Origin: Henckelia pumila | Lineage: Eukaryota; Streptophyta; Magnoliopsida; Lamiales; Gesneriaceae | Length of the DNA stretch: 64,000 nucleotides | Assembly (NCBI RefSeq): GCF_033568475.1 | Contig: NC_133120.1 | Coordinates: 61,739,499-61,803,498, forward strand | Direction of reading: 5' to 3' | In this document: positions 1 to 12,182 of the stretch, piece after piece | How positions within the stretch are numbered: the first letter of the stretch is position 1 | Layout: each line of letters starts with the position of its first letter | The notes under the pieces: generated by a model | Databases searched by the model: none | Told to the model about the DNA's origin: nothing | Seen by the model: only the letters and a program-made list of their open reading frames with translations | Translations under genes and position numbers: made by a program

Positions 1-545
1 GATATCCACTTCGATGGTTTCGATCTCTTCCAATGGTCTAAACTCTAATTCTTTGGTTCCGAACTATTAATCACTTGGTTTGCTTAATCAATGGCCCTTT
101 AATTTTGTTTAATATTGTAATCGTGTAAAATGGTACTTGGATCACTACATTTTCTTTCTTTTATTCTCTTATACTAATTAATGAAAAACTAATTCAAGTC
201 GTCTTACCAATGTGTTCCATATTCCCAGAAGCGAATGTGATAGTACAAATAATATAAAATGACAATAAAATCTTTGGTCATAAAATGTACAAGATTGACA
301 TAAATTAAGCTTAAAGTTTATCATTTCAAATGAAGTAATCAATTCACTCGCAGTGAATTAAGATATAACAAACTCGAGGAGCCGATGTTTACATGACCCA
401 TATGTGGCATAGAATGTTTCTAAATTGTACCTGTAATATGTTAAATAATATTTATGAAGCATGATATAGAATTGTATATGGAATTTGATAGGAATGGGTT
501 TGGGAAGAAAATACACAAGTTAAAAATATTTTGGAACTACAATAG
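1..545. other. AT-rich sequence, no gene seen
   Basis: No open frame of note, no domain and no recognisable repeat structure. It ends where the Athila-like LTR begins. Confidence 0.4.
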
Positions 546-1989
546 TGATAAGTGCAATTTATGCACTTGATTTATATATGATTTGTCTTGACTTTTGTGA
601 TATATCGAGTGTATATTATGCATGTTAGTTGTTGTTTTTGTGAGTTAAAAGAATTGGCGCGAAAGTAGCAAGAAGAAGCGAAAGGATGCATTATGGAGTA
701 TCAATTTCAGAAAATTACTGGAAATTATTGCTGGATTAAAATCCAATCTTCACCATTCATATTAGATTTTAGGATGTTTTGAAGCTACTGTCAAAATTTC
801 AGCTCAATCTGACGGTTAGATTGTGATATATGATTTTTTGAAAATTGTCGCGCGATGTAGATTTTTTTCTAACCATAGAGGCATGCGCGGGCGCGCGTTA
901 GGGCAAATTTGAGCATTCGGGAGATAGAGAGTCATGCGCGGGCGCGCCATCGCGAAAGTCGATTTTTTTAGTTTTTCGGGAAGGAAACTTGTGGATATTC
1001 TTGGGCTTTTATTTATTGGATTTGAAGCACATATAAAAGGGATTCTTTTGCACATAATAGAGGGGGAAGCCGCCGCACATCAGAGGAGAATCACATGCAT
1101 GATCGAGAGAGAAATTTGAAGGAGAAATCTGCGCAAACTTGAAGATAAAATCTGGAGCAAGGAAGAAGATCGTGTTATCCGGACACGACATCGCATCTTT
1201 GGATTTGTTTTCTTTATCTTTTGTCATTAAACTTTGATTTGATGTTTAGTTTCATGAACATGAATTGTTTTTGCAATATTTTGATTATGAACTAAACTTT
1301 TTAAGTCTAGAGGTTGATGGAACCTGGTGTAGACACTTTCATGAATTTTTGATTTTATTGAATTGAGTTTCTTCTAGATTAATTGTTTTTTCTGAATTGA
1401 TTGTCTTTTCAATTATCTGATCAATAATTGATTTGTTATATTTATTTGATATCTGGCACTCGGGAGAGGAGATTTTGAATAGGAACATTAGAAAATACAC
1501 TGTTAATTAATTATATAACTCGGGAGAGTGTATAATTTTAATAGAGCTTTTAAAAATAACATTGTTTTGAATTGATCACTCCAAGTAGATTCTTAATAGG
1601 GATATTGGAATTGAATTATAGTTGATATAGTTTATTCGTCACTCGGGAGAGGGAATAATATACTTAGATGTTCTTGGCTATTAATTGACTCGAATTCATG
1701 AAACAAAATTAATTATAATTGATTGTTGTTGAAACCAGATGAAATCTAAACCTCTAGACCATTTTTCTCCGATTGATATTTATCTGAAAGTTGTGTGCGT
1801 GCTATCAAAAACTCATTTGATTATTTATTTTTCTGCAAAATTCTTAGATTTTAATTTTCTAGATAAAGTTTAGACTATTTTAATTACAAGTACTAGATAT
1901 TTTCATTTTACTCTCTGTGGGATCAATACTTGATTTTATCACTATATTAAAACTTGACACTCGTACGCTTGCGAGTATTTTTCACAACA
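546..1989 (+). mobile_element. 5' LTR of an Athila-like Ty3/Gypsy retrotransposon
   Basis: The segment opens with TGATAAGTGCAATTTATGCA and closes with CACAACA, so it has TG...CA ends, and a primer-binding site follows directly. A TATA-like run (ATATAAAAGG, about 1030) would serve the LTR promoter. Within it the phrase ACTCGGGAGAG occurs three times (about 1458, 1519 and 1641) and a GC-rich 12-mer, GCGCGGGCGCGC, occurs twice (about 887 and 938). Short frames at 816-1227 on both strands lack homology and are not called. No matching 3' LTR was found, so the element is truncated. The Athila-like assignment rests on the LTR start, PBS and gag together. Confidence 0.75.
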
Positions 1990-1990
1990 A

Positions 1991-2010
1991 GTTTTTGGCG
2001 CCGTTGTCGG
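1991..2010 (+). other. Primer-binding site of the Athila-like element
   Basis: The core TTGGCGCCGTTGTCGGG lies just downstream of the LTR end. Plant Athila/Tat-type elements carry this kind of non-iMet PBS. Its position fixes both LTR end and element orientation. Confidence 0.75.
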
Positions 2011-2125
2011 GAAGTAAATTTTGATTATTTTTTAGTCTTGTTACCAATTAGTCTAGATTTTAATTTAGAGTTTTTTTATTTATTTTAATTTACTAATTGA
2101 TTTCTTCTTATTTTAATTGCAGTCT

Positions 2126-2956
2126 ATGCGACGATCTCAAAGTGCGAATTCTTTACTGTTTGATCCAGAGATCGAGCGCACTGCACGTGCTTTAAGAAGA
2201 ATTAGAAGAGAAGAAGTCAATAGAATGGCTAAAGATAATGTAAATCAAGCTCCCCTGGTGCCAATTAGAAATCACTTCCGGCCGACGATCCAGGCTCACT
2301 ATTCTGGAATCGCTCGAGGGACCATTAACGCCAACAATTTTGAATTGAATCCGGCCTTGATCAACATGGTTCAACAGAACCAATTTAATGGGAGCGCCAC
2401 TGCTGATCCTCACCTACACCTATGCACTTTCTTGGAGATAACCGATACGGTAAAAATTAATGGTGTGTCTGAGGATATTATACGCTTATGCTTGTTTTTG
2501 TTTTCTCTCAGGGATCAGGCCAGAAGTTGGCTCCAATCACTGCCGCTAGGAAGCATCACTACTTGGGAGGGGATGTCAGAAAAATTTTTTGCAAAATATT
2601 TTCCACCTGCCAAATCCACCCAACTGAAGATCGAAATCAGCACTTTCCGGCAGATGGAGTCTGAACAGCTCTACGAGGCGTGGGAAAGGTACAAAGAATT
2701 ATTTAGACGTTGTCCTAACCACAATTTTGCAGATTGGGAGCAGATTGAGTGGTTTTACAATGGATTGAATGCGCCTACAAGGATGAATGTGGATTCTGCA
2801 GCTGGAGGCACCATTTTTGCAAATGACCATGTACAGGCCTATGATATGTTGGAGCAGATGACAATCAATAGTTTTCAATGGTCATATGAGCGTATGGGAG
2901 TTAAGAAGCCTGTTGGAGTGTATGCAGTAGATCCTTTCACATCTATTACTGCCCAA
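2126..2956 (+). pseudogene. Athila-like gag, 3' truncated
   Basis: An open frame of about 277 codons beginning MRRSQSANSLLFDPE. It shows the retrotransposon gag fold of this group: an FNG...ADPHLHL...FLEI stretch near residues 90-110, SLRDQARSWLQSLP at about 130-145, and an EKFFAKYFPP block with FRQ...E.LYEAWERYKELFR at about 155-195. Gag forms the capsid that packages element RNA. The frame is open to VDPFTSITAQ; then homology stops at 2956, where segment A begins. No zinc knuckle, protease or pol follows, so this is a broken element. An upstream TTG could extend the frame by three codons, but ATG at 2126 is the natural start. Confidence 0.8.
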
Positions 2957-3005
2957 TTATATATATTTCGTCTATAAAATTCCTCGTTCATGATTTGTCA
3001 TCTCT

Positions 3006-3009
3006 CTAG
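3006..3009 (+). mobile_element. Helitron-type CTAG terminus, hairpin deleted
   Basis: Copy of the Helitron end at 21993-22020, but the hairpin (17 bp) just upstream of TCTCTCTAG is missing. Confidence 0.45.
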
Positions 3010-3022
3010 TATATATATATAT

Positions 3023-3149
3023 AGTTTCGATTACATGGGAAACTACGTGGGCAACAGCTGACGTGACAATCACTCGTTGGATGTACAAAATGCCACGTGA
3101 GCCGTTGCTCACGTAGTTGCCCATGGTGGTTGCTCATGTGATCGAAACT
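3023..3149. repeat. Foldback element of about 127 bp
   Basis: The ends AGTTTCGATTACATG and CATGTGATCGAAACT are inverted repeats, and inner blocks (ACTACGTGGGCAAC / GTTGCCCATG) also pair. No clear target-site duplication is visible. It lies only in segment A, in the place where the second locus has the nsLTP coding region. Confidence 0.6.
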
Positions 3150-3417
3150 CATAATAAGCAGAAGTATAAATATACTTTGAGTAAACATTAATTTATTGTT
3201 GACCATTAATATTATAATTGGTGAGATTTGGATTTAAAACGTACTTGGCGTCTTTAATAAGCAGAAGTATATAAAAAAAATCTGATAATAGTTGAAGAGA
3301 CACTGAAAGAGAAAAGAGATCAACATCCATTATATTGAATTTATAATTAACAATGTATCAATGAAATATATTGATTAATGAATTTGTGTGTGAAGTGAAA
3401 CTTGCTAGGTATATGCT

Positions 3418-3426
3418 GTTTATATA
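3418..3426 (-). promoter_or_regulatory. Orphan copy of the nsLTP TATA box
   Basis: On the minus strand this reads TATATAAAC and is identical to the TATA box 83-91 bp upstream of the nsLTP start at 22449. Here no coding sequence follows. Confidence 0.5.
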
Positions 3427-3497
3427 GAGAGGAAAAGTTGCTACAATTAGTTGGCAGTTGGAGTAGTCGATTTACTGTTGATAAATCATAATACTAA

Positions 3498-3837
3498 GGG
3501 AGTGTTTGCAATCACTAAAAAAAGTGATTGTTAGCTTTTGGCTTAAAAAAATCATTTTTGTGTGTTTTCTAAACCTAAATTATGTGTTAGCTTATACTTA
3601 ACTTAATTGAAATCCAAAAGCTAGTCATGTGGTGATTATGATTCTCCATAAAAGATTCTAATAAGAAGGTCATTGTTAAAATCACTCTAATCATTTATTT
3701 ATCAAACACTACCCAACTTTGATTTTTAAATTTTCACATTTGTTTCCAAACACTACCAACTTTTGATTTTTCTTAACTTTTTTATAATCTATAAATTAAT
3801 CACTTCTAGAAAATCTTAATCTATTACAAACACTCCC
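3498..3837. mobile_element. Tourist-like (PIF/Harbinger) MITE
   Basis: A 340-bp non-coding element with terminal inverted repeats GGGAGTGTTTG and CAAACACTCCC, flanked on both sides by the 3-bp duplication TAA (3495-3497 and 3838-3840). TAA duplication with G/C-rich TIRs of this kind is typical of Tourist MITEs. Related copies lie at 22612-22950 and, 5' truncated, at 26621-26920. Confidence 0.85.
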
Positions 3838-4217
3838 TAAAATTGAAAATTTGTGAATGGATCGTATTTCAATTAACAAAAATAATGGTACAAGAATTTG
3901 GCGAGGACAAATGTGATGCCGCTATATATATTTTAATAATGGCCACATTTTCATGCTAGGTTATTTCATCATGGCCCATGTGAATCATCCGCCTATTTGT
4001 CTCAGCTTAATTCTAAGCATTTACTAATTAGATATATTAAGTAATTTATTCATGCATCCACTTGAGAAATGAAATTAAAGCATTTTGTTTTGCCAAAATA
4101 CCGTTCAAAACTCTTTTTTTTTCTTTACCCCTTTTGTTTGGTTAGAAAATTAACAAATTAAAACTAAAAACTTTATAACTAGGCCACGTACTCCAATTAC
4201 AAAAACAATTTTAGATG

Positions 4218-4242
4218 AAATTATATATATATATATATATAT
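4218..4242. repeat. (TA)n microsatellite
   Basis: Simple AT run. The same site is longer in copies B (about 23336-23378) and C (about 27306-27343), so length varies between duplicates. Confidence 0.9.
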
Positions 4243-4779
4243 ATGTATGCATGTATCATCAATCATAAAATGATTGCCGCCTACTATGTTTCTGATCGAG
4301 TTTGTAATTAGCTAAAGCTCTTTATATTAGTTTTAATGTACGATCTTACTAATTGTAATTTGGCGTCAATTTGTTTTAACACATATGGTGCTTGACATTA
4401 ATCTTCAACTCTATCCTTATATGAGTACTTTTTTTTTATTTCTAATTTAGAAATAAATTTTATATTATTATTTTTGTCACTTTTGGTTAACATAGTTTCT
4501 GTGAAACATGTTATGGGCAAAGCATTGAAAACTTTTAACGAATCATACCTTGTTCCATTTTTATATAATTTATTTTAAACGCATATATATTTTTAATTAT
4601 ACTAATTTACGACATTTTTTAATTTAGTATTCATCTTATTTTAATCATACTAATTTACGACATTTTTTAATTTAGTATTCAACTTATTTTAATCATATGC
4701 ATATAAATGTAATAATAGTTTTTTTGTACGTCCATATTAATTACTGTATTTATACTTTGTTAATTAATAATAAAAAAAG

Positions 4780-5085
4780 GAAAAATAATTTTTTTGTCAA
4801 TTAACTTGTTAATGTTTTGGTTTTGGTCCATTAAATTTTTCGATGTGGGTTTTGGTACACTAACTTTGCATTTTCAGTGTTTTTTGGTCCAAATTCATAC
4901 GTGTCAACTTGTGATTAGTAAAAAATGATGACGTGGAGTCGTGGACTAATCAGAAGCTAATATGTATACTGTTGGACCAAAAATACTAAAAATACAAAGT
5001 TAGTGTACCAAAACTTACATTGAAAAAGTTAATGGACTAAAACCCAAAAGGGATAAAGTTACTGGACCAAAAAACTTATTTTCTC
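4780..5085. mobile_element. MITE with long inverted repeats (copy A)
   Basis: About 306 bp forming an almost complete hairpin. The left half contains TTTTGGTACACTAACTTTGC and TTTTTTGGTCC; the right half contains their complements (GCAAAGTTAGTGTACC-type and GGACCAAAAA). Outer ends are GAAAAATAATTTTTT and its rough inverse ending at 5085. Copies are at about 23829-24134 and 27787-28098. No coding content; superfamily unassigned. Confidence 0.7.
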
Positions 5086-6178
5086 AAAAAAAAAAAATGC
5101 ATTAAATATGTTGGCCGCTTATATATGGTACGTATTGCTAATGTTTGATCAGATCTAACTCATCTGAGGAGATAATCGAAATCCGATTAAAGAAGAAAAA
5201 AAATAAAATAAAATAAGAGTCCCCATCGATTTTCAATTGATATGATATGGTCATTATGTTAGGTGATATTCCAATTTTTATTATTTGATTTTTTTTCTTT
5301 CTAGAGATATATATGGATCCCTGCCGTAACTTTTGAAAGTGCAATTAATAAAGAATGTGCTGACTTGTGCACTTATTAATGGGTAAAAATGACCACTACC
5401 TACTTATTTAGTGTTTAATAATTGATTGTTTCATCTGTCCTACTTATTGACGTGTGTCTTTTTACAAGGCTTAAGGAAGTGTTCGAGAAGAAAAATTTTA
5501 TAAAGAAATTTTTTTATTTCTATACCTTTATTAATTAACATAGATTTTAATATGATAAAAATATTTGTACATGATGATTTTCATTTAATAATTATAAGAG
5601 TATAACAATAAAAGAATAAGAAAAAAAAATGATAAATGTAAAAATTGAGATAGATAATTAAGAGTGAGATGGAGGAAGTTATTGCAATTTCCATAAGTGG
5701 AGTATAGATGCGACGGGGGATTGACGGATTCCATTTACCAGAAAATTTGTTGATTCGACCACAAAAATGTCAAAAATAACATGCAATATTCAAGGCAAAT
5801 TAACAAGATATATGCCTTATCAAAAAAAAAACAAGATATATGTGACTGGGAAAAATAAACAAATATGCATATATAAATAAATATAACGATCTATACAATA
5901 TTATAATACACGAAGATCATATAATAACTCTTTTGGTCATTTTAATAATTGTACAAAAATACTTCTATAGTTTTCACTAAAGTTTCAGTTACATAAAGGG
6001 CAAATTTAAAAATCACTACCTCACTTTCTCAATTATTTCATCATGTTTTTTTAACTGCCTCACTTTTTCAATTATTTCATCATGTTCTTTTTTTAACCAC
6101 TCATATTGCAATAGTCATTAACAAAACATATTAATTAAAAAATATATTATATTATATATCATATTTTTGTATTGTATC

Positions 6179-6208
6179 ACACATGCAACGCGTGTGCATT
6201 TATGCTAG
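6179..6208 (+). mobile_element. Helitron 3' terminus (copy A)
   Basis: Stem CACATGC, loop AAC, stem GCGTGTG (with one G-T pair) lies 8 bases before CTAG, followed by T. A short hairpin just before CTRR is the hallmark of Helitron 3' ends. The 5' end was not located with confidence, so the element length is unknown. Confidence 0.65.
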
Positions 6209-6989
6209 TCTATAAAAATATCTAAATTACATACGTTTAAATATCCCACTTGAGAAAATATAATGAATATTTTGTTCGATCAATGATTGTTTTGTACATG
6301 GTGGGCACAGAGCGAGGTTGACACGATTGGTAGCAAAACTCTCTATTATATATATATGAATTAAGATCTAAGCTCTGTTAATATTATATATATATATATA
6401 TATTTTACAATATCAGATTACTTTGTATATATTCATGAAAAACATCAATCTAATATAAAATATATATTTATGAAAAATATTGATATTAAATCTGTCAAAA
6501 TTCATTAAAAATGTTGATTAAAATTTGAAATTTGTCAATATCTTGAAGATGATTGGCATGTCAATATTTTAAAAGTGTTGATATTAAATATTCATGAAGA
6601 ATGTTGATGCATAATATATTTATCGATATTTTTGAAAATTATTGATATAGTATATAAGATTTATCAATATTCTTGAAAATATTAGTATACAATATAAGAT
6701 TTGTCAATATTCTTGAATAATATTGTTTAAATTAAATCTATGATTTATCAATAATATTATTGAAGGATATTTATATAGCTCTAAGATACGCCAATATTTA
6801 TGAAAAATATTGATCTAAGATGAAGATCTGCCAATATTTACGAAGAAATTTTACGATAAAATTTATCAATATTCATGAATAATATCGATAACTTTCCAAG
6901 AGGTATCGGTGCCGTAGTTTTCTTTATGTATTTCTCGCTCTCTCATTTTAATTTTACGATAAAATTTATCAATATTCAAGAATACGCCA

Positions 6990-8185
6990 ATGTTTGTTGT
7001 TGTTGGAGATTTTTGGTTTGACTGTTTAAAGTCGTTATGCCGTCGAAATCGAGTTTTGGATTATTGTTTGTTGTTCGGTTCATTTCCAGGTTTGTTTGAG
7101 TTGTTGGATTGACACCGAATCCGTATATTCTTCATTTTCAGATTTGGATTGGAGTTTCGGGTTTGGATCAAACTTGGAAGTTGAATCGAATCGAGAGTTG
7201 AAGACGGTATATTGATTGAGTTTTCCTTGTTTCGATTTGTTGTGATTCGATTGATTATTTATTTGAGTTCGTTGTTATTTTCAGATTTGAATCCTCGACG
7301 GACTTGAAAGGTAAAAGAAGACATTGACTTGAATGGGATTGAATATTCGAGTTCGATTGATTCTCGAGCCCCAAAAATCATATACTGCATGTTAATTGCT
7401 TGTGCGAACTTGATTGATTAGTTATTTACACTTTCATTCATATTAAGCCGATTATTCGATTCGTTTTGAAGATAGACGTTTTAGGGAGCTATATTGAAGT
7501 GACTTTGGATTTCGAGTTTTTCCAAGTGCCAGAATACTTCTTATAATTGCTCTAAAGTCTAGGGGTTGAGTTGAACGACATCCACCCCGAATGGGTGTGT
7601 CGGTGAGTTGTTGTGAAGACTTGGCCCCGGGATCCCAACCGAATACCGATTGATATTTCGATTATCTGATTTGATAGTCCCGAGTTTTGAAGTCATGCAC
7701 ACATTCATTCTCATTTTGATTTGTTATTGATTATTGCATTTCAATCTGAGGTGTTTATCTGATATTGCATGTCTGTCTCTTTTACTTAGAAATTATATTT
7801 CTAACCGGTTTATCCGGCTGTTGTCTTTGTTTGTATGTGTACTTGGCAACAGGAGGATCAAGAGCAGGACCAAGTCGTTTGGGTTAGCTCGGGGTGTGGT
7901 GATAGAAGTGAGACACCGTGTCTTAGGATTGTGTCATTTGAACTTGTGTTGTTTTGATTAGTCGATCGAATTATATCGTCGAACTTGTATTGTTAATCAC
8001 GTTTTGTTGGTGTTTCGAATCCCTTATTTTATGTAGGAGCTATGGATTGAACCTTGGTTGTTGGGATCATCGAATTGAGTTTGTAAAAATGTTATTTTAT
8101 GCCCTGGAGTGTAGCTGCCGAGTTGACGGCGCGGGCGCGCTGAGGTGGGCGCGGGCGCGCCGTTGTTCTGCGAGGCGTGAATTCA
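6990..8185 (+). mobile_element. Fragment of a Gypsy LTR (copy A tail)
   Basis: The region is related, with moderate divergence, to 51120-52090 inside the 3.3-kb LTR at 50569-53847. Shared phrases include GTTATGCCGTC, AATGGGTGTG-type text and TTATCCGGCTGTTGT. It ends in two GCGCGGGCGCGC motifs. Short frames here (7734-8214) are non-coding LTR reading frames. Confidence 0.65.
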
Positions 8186-9655
8186 TCAGTTGTGTCTGCA
8201 AATGCATAACGTAAAAAATGTAAGACTCCCACTCGATACTCAAGACTAGCACGAGGGCAGTTCATCCACGCCTTTTGCATTATCAGATCCTGCTCAATTA
8301 TTTTGAAAAATATAAGTACTTATATAATAACGAAGAACTCATCAAGTACTAAAATAAAAATATCATAAAAAATATTTCGAATAAGTGAAAACGTACAAAT
8401 AAAGAGAAGAATTTTCAAATTTTAATTTAAAATAATGTCAATAATTAAACCCAGTCAAACTCGTATTCACAATCAAAAATCAAATATCCAAATTCTAATT
8501 TTTACACAAAGAACCTAAACCTTGAAGATTATTTTAAATTAGCAAATCTTGTCCATAATACAAATATTTGATTAAAACAAGACATACAGATAAGTGCATA
8601 AGCTTGAATTCCACAAAATCACAATGTCTAAAAGCTTTTGAAATCGCAATTTTATATAAATTTACAATATCAAGATACATATCAAAAGAACATTCTATAG
8701 TATAGTGTACAAAGAATAAACAATACGTTCCATTATTTTCTTTTTGGAAGAAAACAAACGAAGAGAAAGTACTCAAGACAATAATTTTTTAGCTGAATTC
8801 ACTACAATAAAATCTTATCATCATACCAAATCACATAAATTTTCATATATCCATCACTTTTATTTCTAAAATCAATACCCATGGAATATATGCAAATCAA
8901 AATAACAACAAACAGAAATATAAACTAACCATGATGTGGGTAATAAAAGGGCATTCAAACTTGGTAGAAATCTGATGATTTAACGGACGGTAGGGCTGTT
9001 GCTATTTTTGTTCTTCCATAGCGTGTTTAGGTCCTTTTTACCGCTGCCAGTGTCAAAATCTATTTTATAAAAATCATGTGAATGAGTAAAAAAACACCAT
9101 GATACCTACTGGTACACTTATTGACATATTATCAAACAAGTTAAAAGCATAAACTGTAGCCCATGAAACTTTTATGTCCAGTACTATCAGGCACTACATC
9201 GTCAATCATAAAGACATTAAACACAATACCTGAATCATTATTGTCGTTCCGAAACTGATTTTGAACATTATATACATACTACGCAAAGAAAAAAAAAACT
9301 ACAAAAGCAGCAACCTATACATAATCTGAACACCTATTTTAGTTTGTGCTTAGATTAGAGATAAACAAAATAACAACACTGCAAGAGTGAAGGAAAGAAC
9401 AAAACAGAGCAGTGTAAGAAGAACTTGCCAGAATGGGTGGTTAGGGAAATCTGATTCTATTTATGGAGGGAAAGAATACCAAAAAATAAGGTGAAACGAA
9501 GTTGAGATTTTTCAAAAAAAGAAACAAAAAAATGGTAGACGATCTTGATTTTGATTTTTGCGAATATTTCCAAGCCCTTTTGTTGTGCAGACGGTTGGAG
9601 GTGGAACGGTGGCGGCAAGTGGTTTGCTTCTGGAGGGAAGGGAGAGGAGAAAGAG
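8186..9655. other. Unassigned intergenic sequence
   Basis: AT-rich, no conserved domain in any frame. A somewhat GC-richer patch at about 9560-9660 gives short minus-strand frames without recognisable similarity. No TIR or LTR ends were recognised. Confidence 0.35.
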
Positions 9656-9762
9656 CCAAAGAGGTTTAACCGTTCAAGCCCAAACATAAAGGGCCTAGAT
9701 GCTAATTGTTTTATTTTTTGAGTATAGTAAAATACCTATATATATACGCTATATATACATAT

Positions 9763-9764
9763 AT

Positions 9765-9796
<32 letters not shown>

Positions 9797-9845
9797 TGTA
9801 TGTATGTATGTGTGTATGTATGTATGTATGTATGTATGTATGTAT
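9763..9845. repeat. (ATGT)n microsatellite
   Basis: About 20 tetranucleotide units, with one TGTG variant near 9811, followed by a TTA run. The equivalent place in D2 (about 19555-19580) has almost no ATGT units. Confidence 0.95.
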
Positions 9846-10239
9846 ATATTATTATTATTATTATTATTAATTTATATAAGTTTTTTTATTTAAATGTATA
9901 GCGAATCCACCTATGGATTTTTAGGTGGGTCAAGTCTAACAACGAGGCGTGTTTGATTATGTCTGGGTCCTAATTTTCTTTGACGAGATGGATTCCGAGT
10001 ATAGCCAAATATGTTCCGTTGTAACTCCTAAGTAGGCTTTGACTTTCAACTATAAATTAAAGCAAAGAAAACCATCAAAATTAATAAAAGCATTTAATAG
10101 GAGTGTTATTTAAACACTTTTTTAAATTTAAAATGAATAAATATAACTGGTTTACAATAAGGTACATACAAATTGATACAAAAAATATTTAATATCAGTG
10201 TTTTGTAAAAGTGCTCTTTGAAGTTAACCTATAGAAGTA

Positions 10240-10829
10240 TTTTATGCCATCGGTTCACATGAAACAATGGTCAAATTGTCCAATATGAGTGCTTTTATGA
10301 CCGTTTCTAAAAGTTAAGGCAATACAAATTAAACGATAGTAGAAATCGATTCTATTGCCTGAACTTACGAATGGTTTAGAGAACGATTTGTATAAACCGC
10401 ACCTAAAAGTATTTTATAAGAGTGGTATAAAAAGCGATCTAACAAAATAATGCAATAAAACTGTATATAGCAACAACTGAATAAATCGTTGCTAAAAGTA
10501 CTCATTAGAAGCGGGCTCAAAATTGTACCTAAAGGTTAGCACAATAGGAGCGAATGATAGCAACAGTTTACAAATAATTGTTGCTATAACTATTCGATAA
10601 GACCAGTATCAGGAGTGCTCCTAAATATTATATCAATAGAAACGGTTGATAGCAGCGGTTTGTGTAAACCGATGCTACACACACTCTATAGTAGCGGTTT
10701 CAAAACGCTCTTAAAAGGTTGGACAACACAAATGGTTCGCTCAAAACCGATCCTACTATGCAACTTTCAAGAGCGGTGTTGGAGCCGCTCTTAAAAAACC
10801 GCTTCTAAAAGAGGTATTTTTTTGCAGTG
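10240..10829 (-). mobile_element. CACTA-like terminal region in D1
   Basis: Read on the minus strand, the edge at 10829 is CACTGCAAAAAAATACC; the D2 copy keeps CACTACAAAAAAATACC. Inward lie many short repeats of the AGCGGTTT / GAGCGG type in both orientations, as in sub-terminal regions of CACTA elements. No transposase and no matching far end were found. Confidence 0.5.
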
Positions 10830-12182
10830 TTGCTACTATAAATATATGATTTGAATTGTGAATTAATTTATTTTCATTTAAAAAATTAAATTAAAAGCAC
10901 TTAAAAAAATGTCCATAAGTGCCCTTTAAAATATGTATATATATGTTTTTTTGTGTTTTTACGTTGTTGTCCTCTTCAGCTACAACTATAAGCTAGAAAT
11001 AAAAGTTTTAAACCCCTGACAACTCAAACTGGACATTAAATAAGTTGAGGTTCTTGTTCTTTGACAAAGTTACAAAGTACATATCCACCAATCATTGAAT
11101 GAAGTCAACGAGAAATGAAACTTGTTTCTTACTTGATGTTTTATACTATTTTTTATCAAATTATTTTATACTCATGATTTACGATGATTTTCATCATGGT
11201 GGTATGTTATTCTGAATCTGAATTAATTACCTCGTTATACGCTAAATGCCACCATTGGTTGACTCTCCCATTATTGATTCATTTATTTATTTTCCTAAAA
11301 ATAATAAATCATATTTTCAATAATTATTTGAAATAAATAAAGATTATATCGTATATAATTCCCTTGTCAAAACCATCAAATCGAATTATGAAAATATTAA
11401 CTCGAGTTTTGAGCTAACATTCCAACGAGGTAAGCCCGTTATAGAACTACCAGAGAAACTAACAATATCGTGACTAAATTTGGCTTCCAAAAGATGTAGT
11501 GAGATTACATTCACTTGAGTGAAAATAAAGATAATCTTACTATTATTATTAATTTAGACTACTTGGAAAAAATATTTAACTTGGATAAAAAAAACGAAGT
11601 GAATTACACAAATACTTTTTTTCAATAACCACAAACCAATCAATCGAATATTGATTAATACGTAATCAATTGAATTGACACTATTAAAAACAGTAATTTT
11701 TCTTAGAAACTAAAATATATATACCAAATCTTCATGGAAATTCTTACCCCAATTGGACCATTTGTATCTATATGCATCAATTAAGATCCCTATTCATGGA
11801 TATCTTGGTTTGAAAAATCAAGATAAGATTATCAAACCACCTCTTAACGTTTTCATTTATTTAAGATGTAATAAATGTGCTAAAAAAGTCACGTCATTGT
11901 TTGATTTCACAAAGAAATAAAGTATAATTGAAAACAAAAATTTTTTTTATTGGATATGACGTCAGTGTAACTATACTCTTTGTGTATTTAAGTAACTTAT
12001 ATGATCAAGATCCAATATCGTGTACATCGATATTTTTACTTCGATTATATCGTTTAATTTTACTATTATATCACAGATTTTGTTTTCAATTTATATAAGA
12101 TTTGACAAATGAAAATTTTTTGTTGAATTTTTTGTGATGTAAAATATTTATATACAGATATTAGCGTACATGTAATATGTTA

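Larger units (their letters stand above)
2957..8185. repeat. Segment A: duplicated block, matches 21950-31440
   Basis: The first 50 bp match the Helitron-end region at 21950-22030. The stretch from about 3326 onward matches both tandem copies B (22447-26620) and C (26621-31440) almost base for base. Homology ends near the GC-rich motifs at 8185. Unlike the second locus, segment A has no lipid-transfer protein gene; 3010-3325 holds unrelated sequence. Inside are a Tourist-like MITE, a long-inverted-repeat MITE, a Helitron 3' end and an LTR fragment (listed separately). No protein-coding gene is seen. Confidence 0.85.
9656..12182. repeat. Segment D1, direct duplicate of D2
   Basis: From GTTTAACCGTTCAAGCCC on, this block matches 19450-21903 with only scattered differences until ACATGTAATAT, where the copies diverge. 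No coding gene. It contains a CACTA-like terminal region and short AT-rich stretches. Confidence 0.9.

Noticed and set aside
5138..5344. 68-codon minus-strand frame repeated at 28148-28354
   Set aside because: Its conservation reflects the segment duplication. The composition is AT-rich with no domain and it is broken in copy B.
6331..6365. TCTCTATTATATATA resembling a Helitron 5' end
   Set aside because: The preceding base is C rather than A, and no matching 3' end was found downstream; AT-rich chance match is likely.
9699..9893. Frame made of MYVC repeats
   Set aside because: Translation of an ATGT microsatellite.
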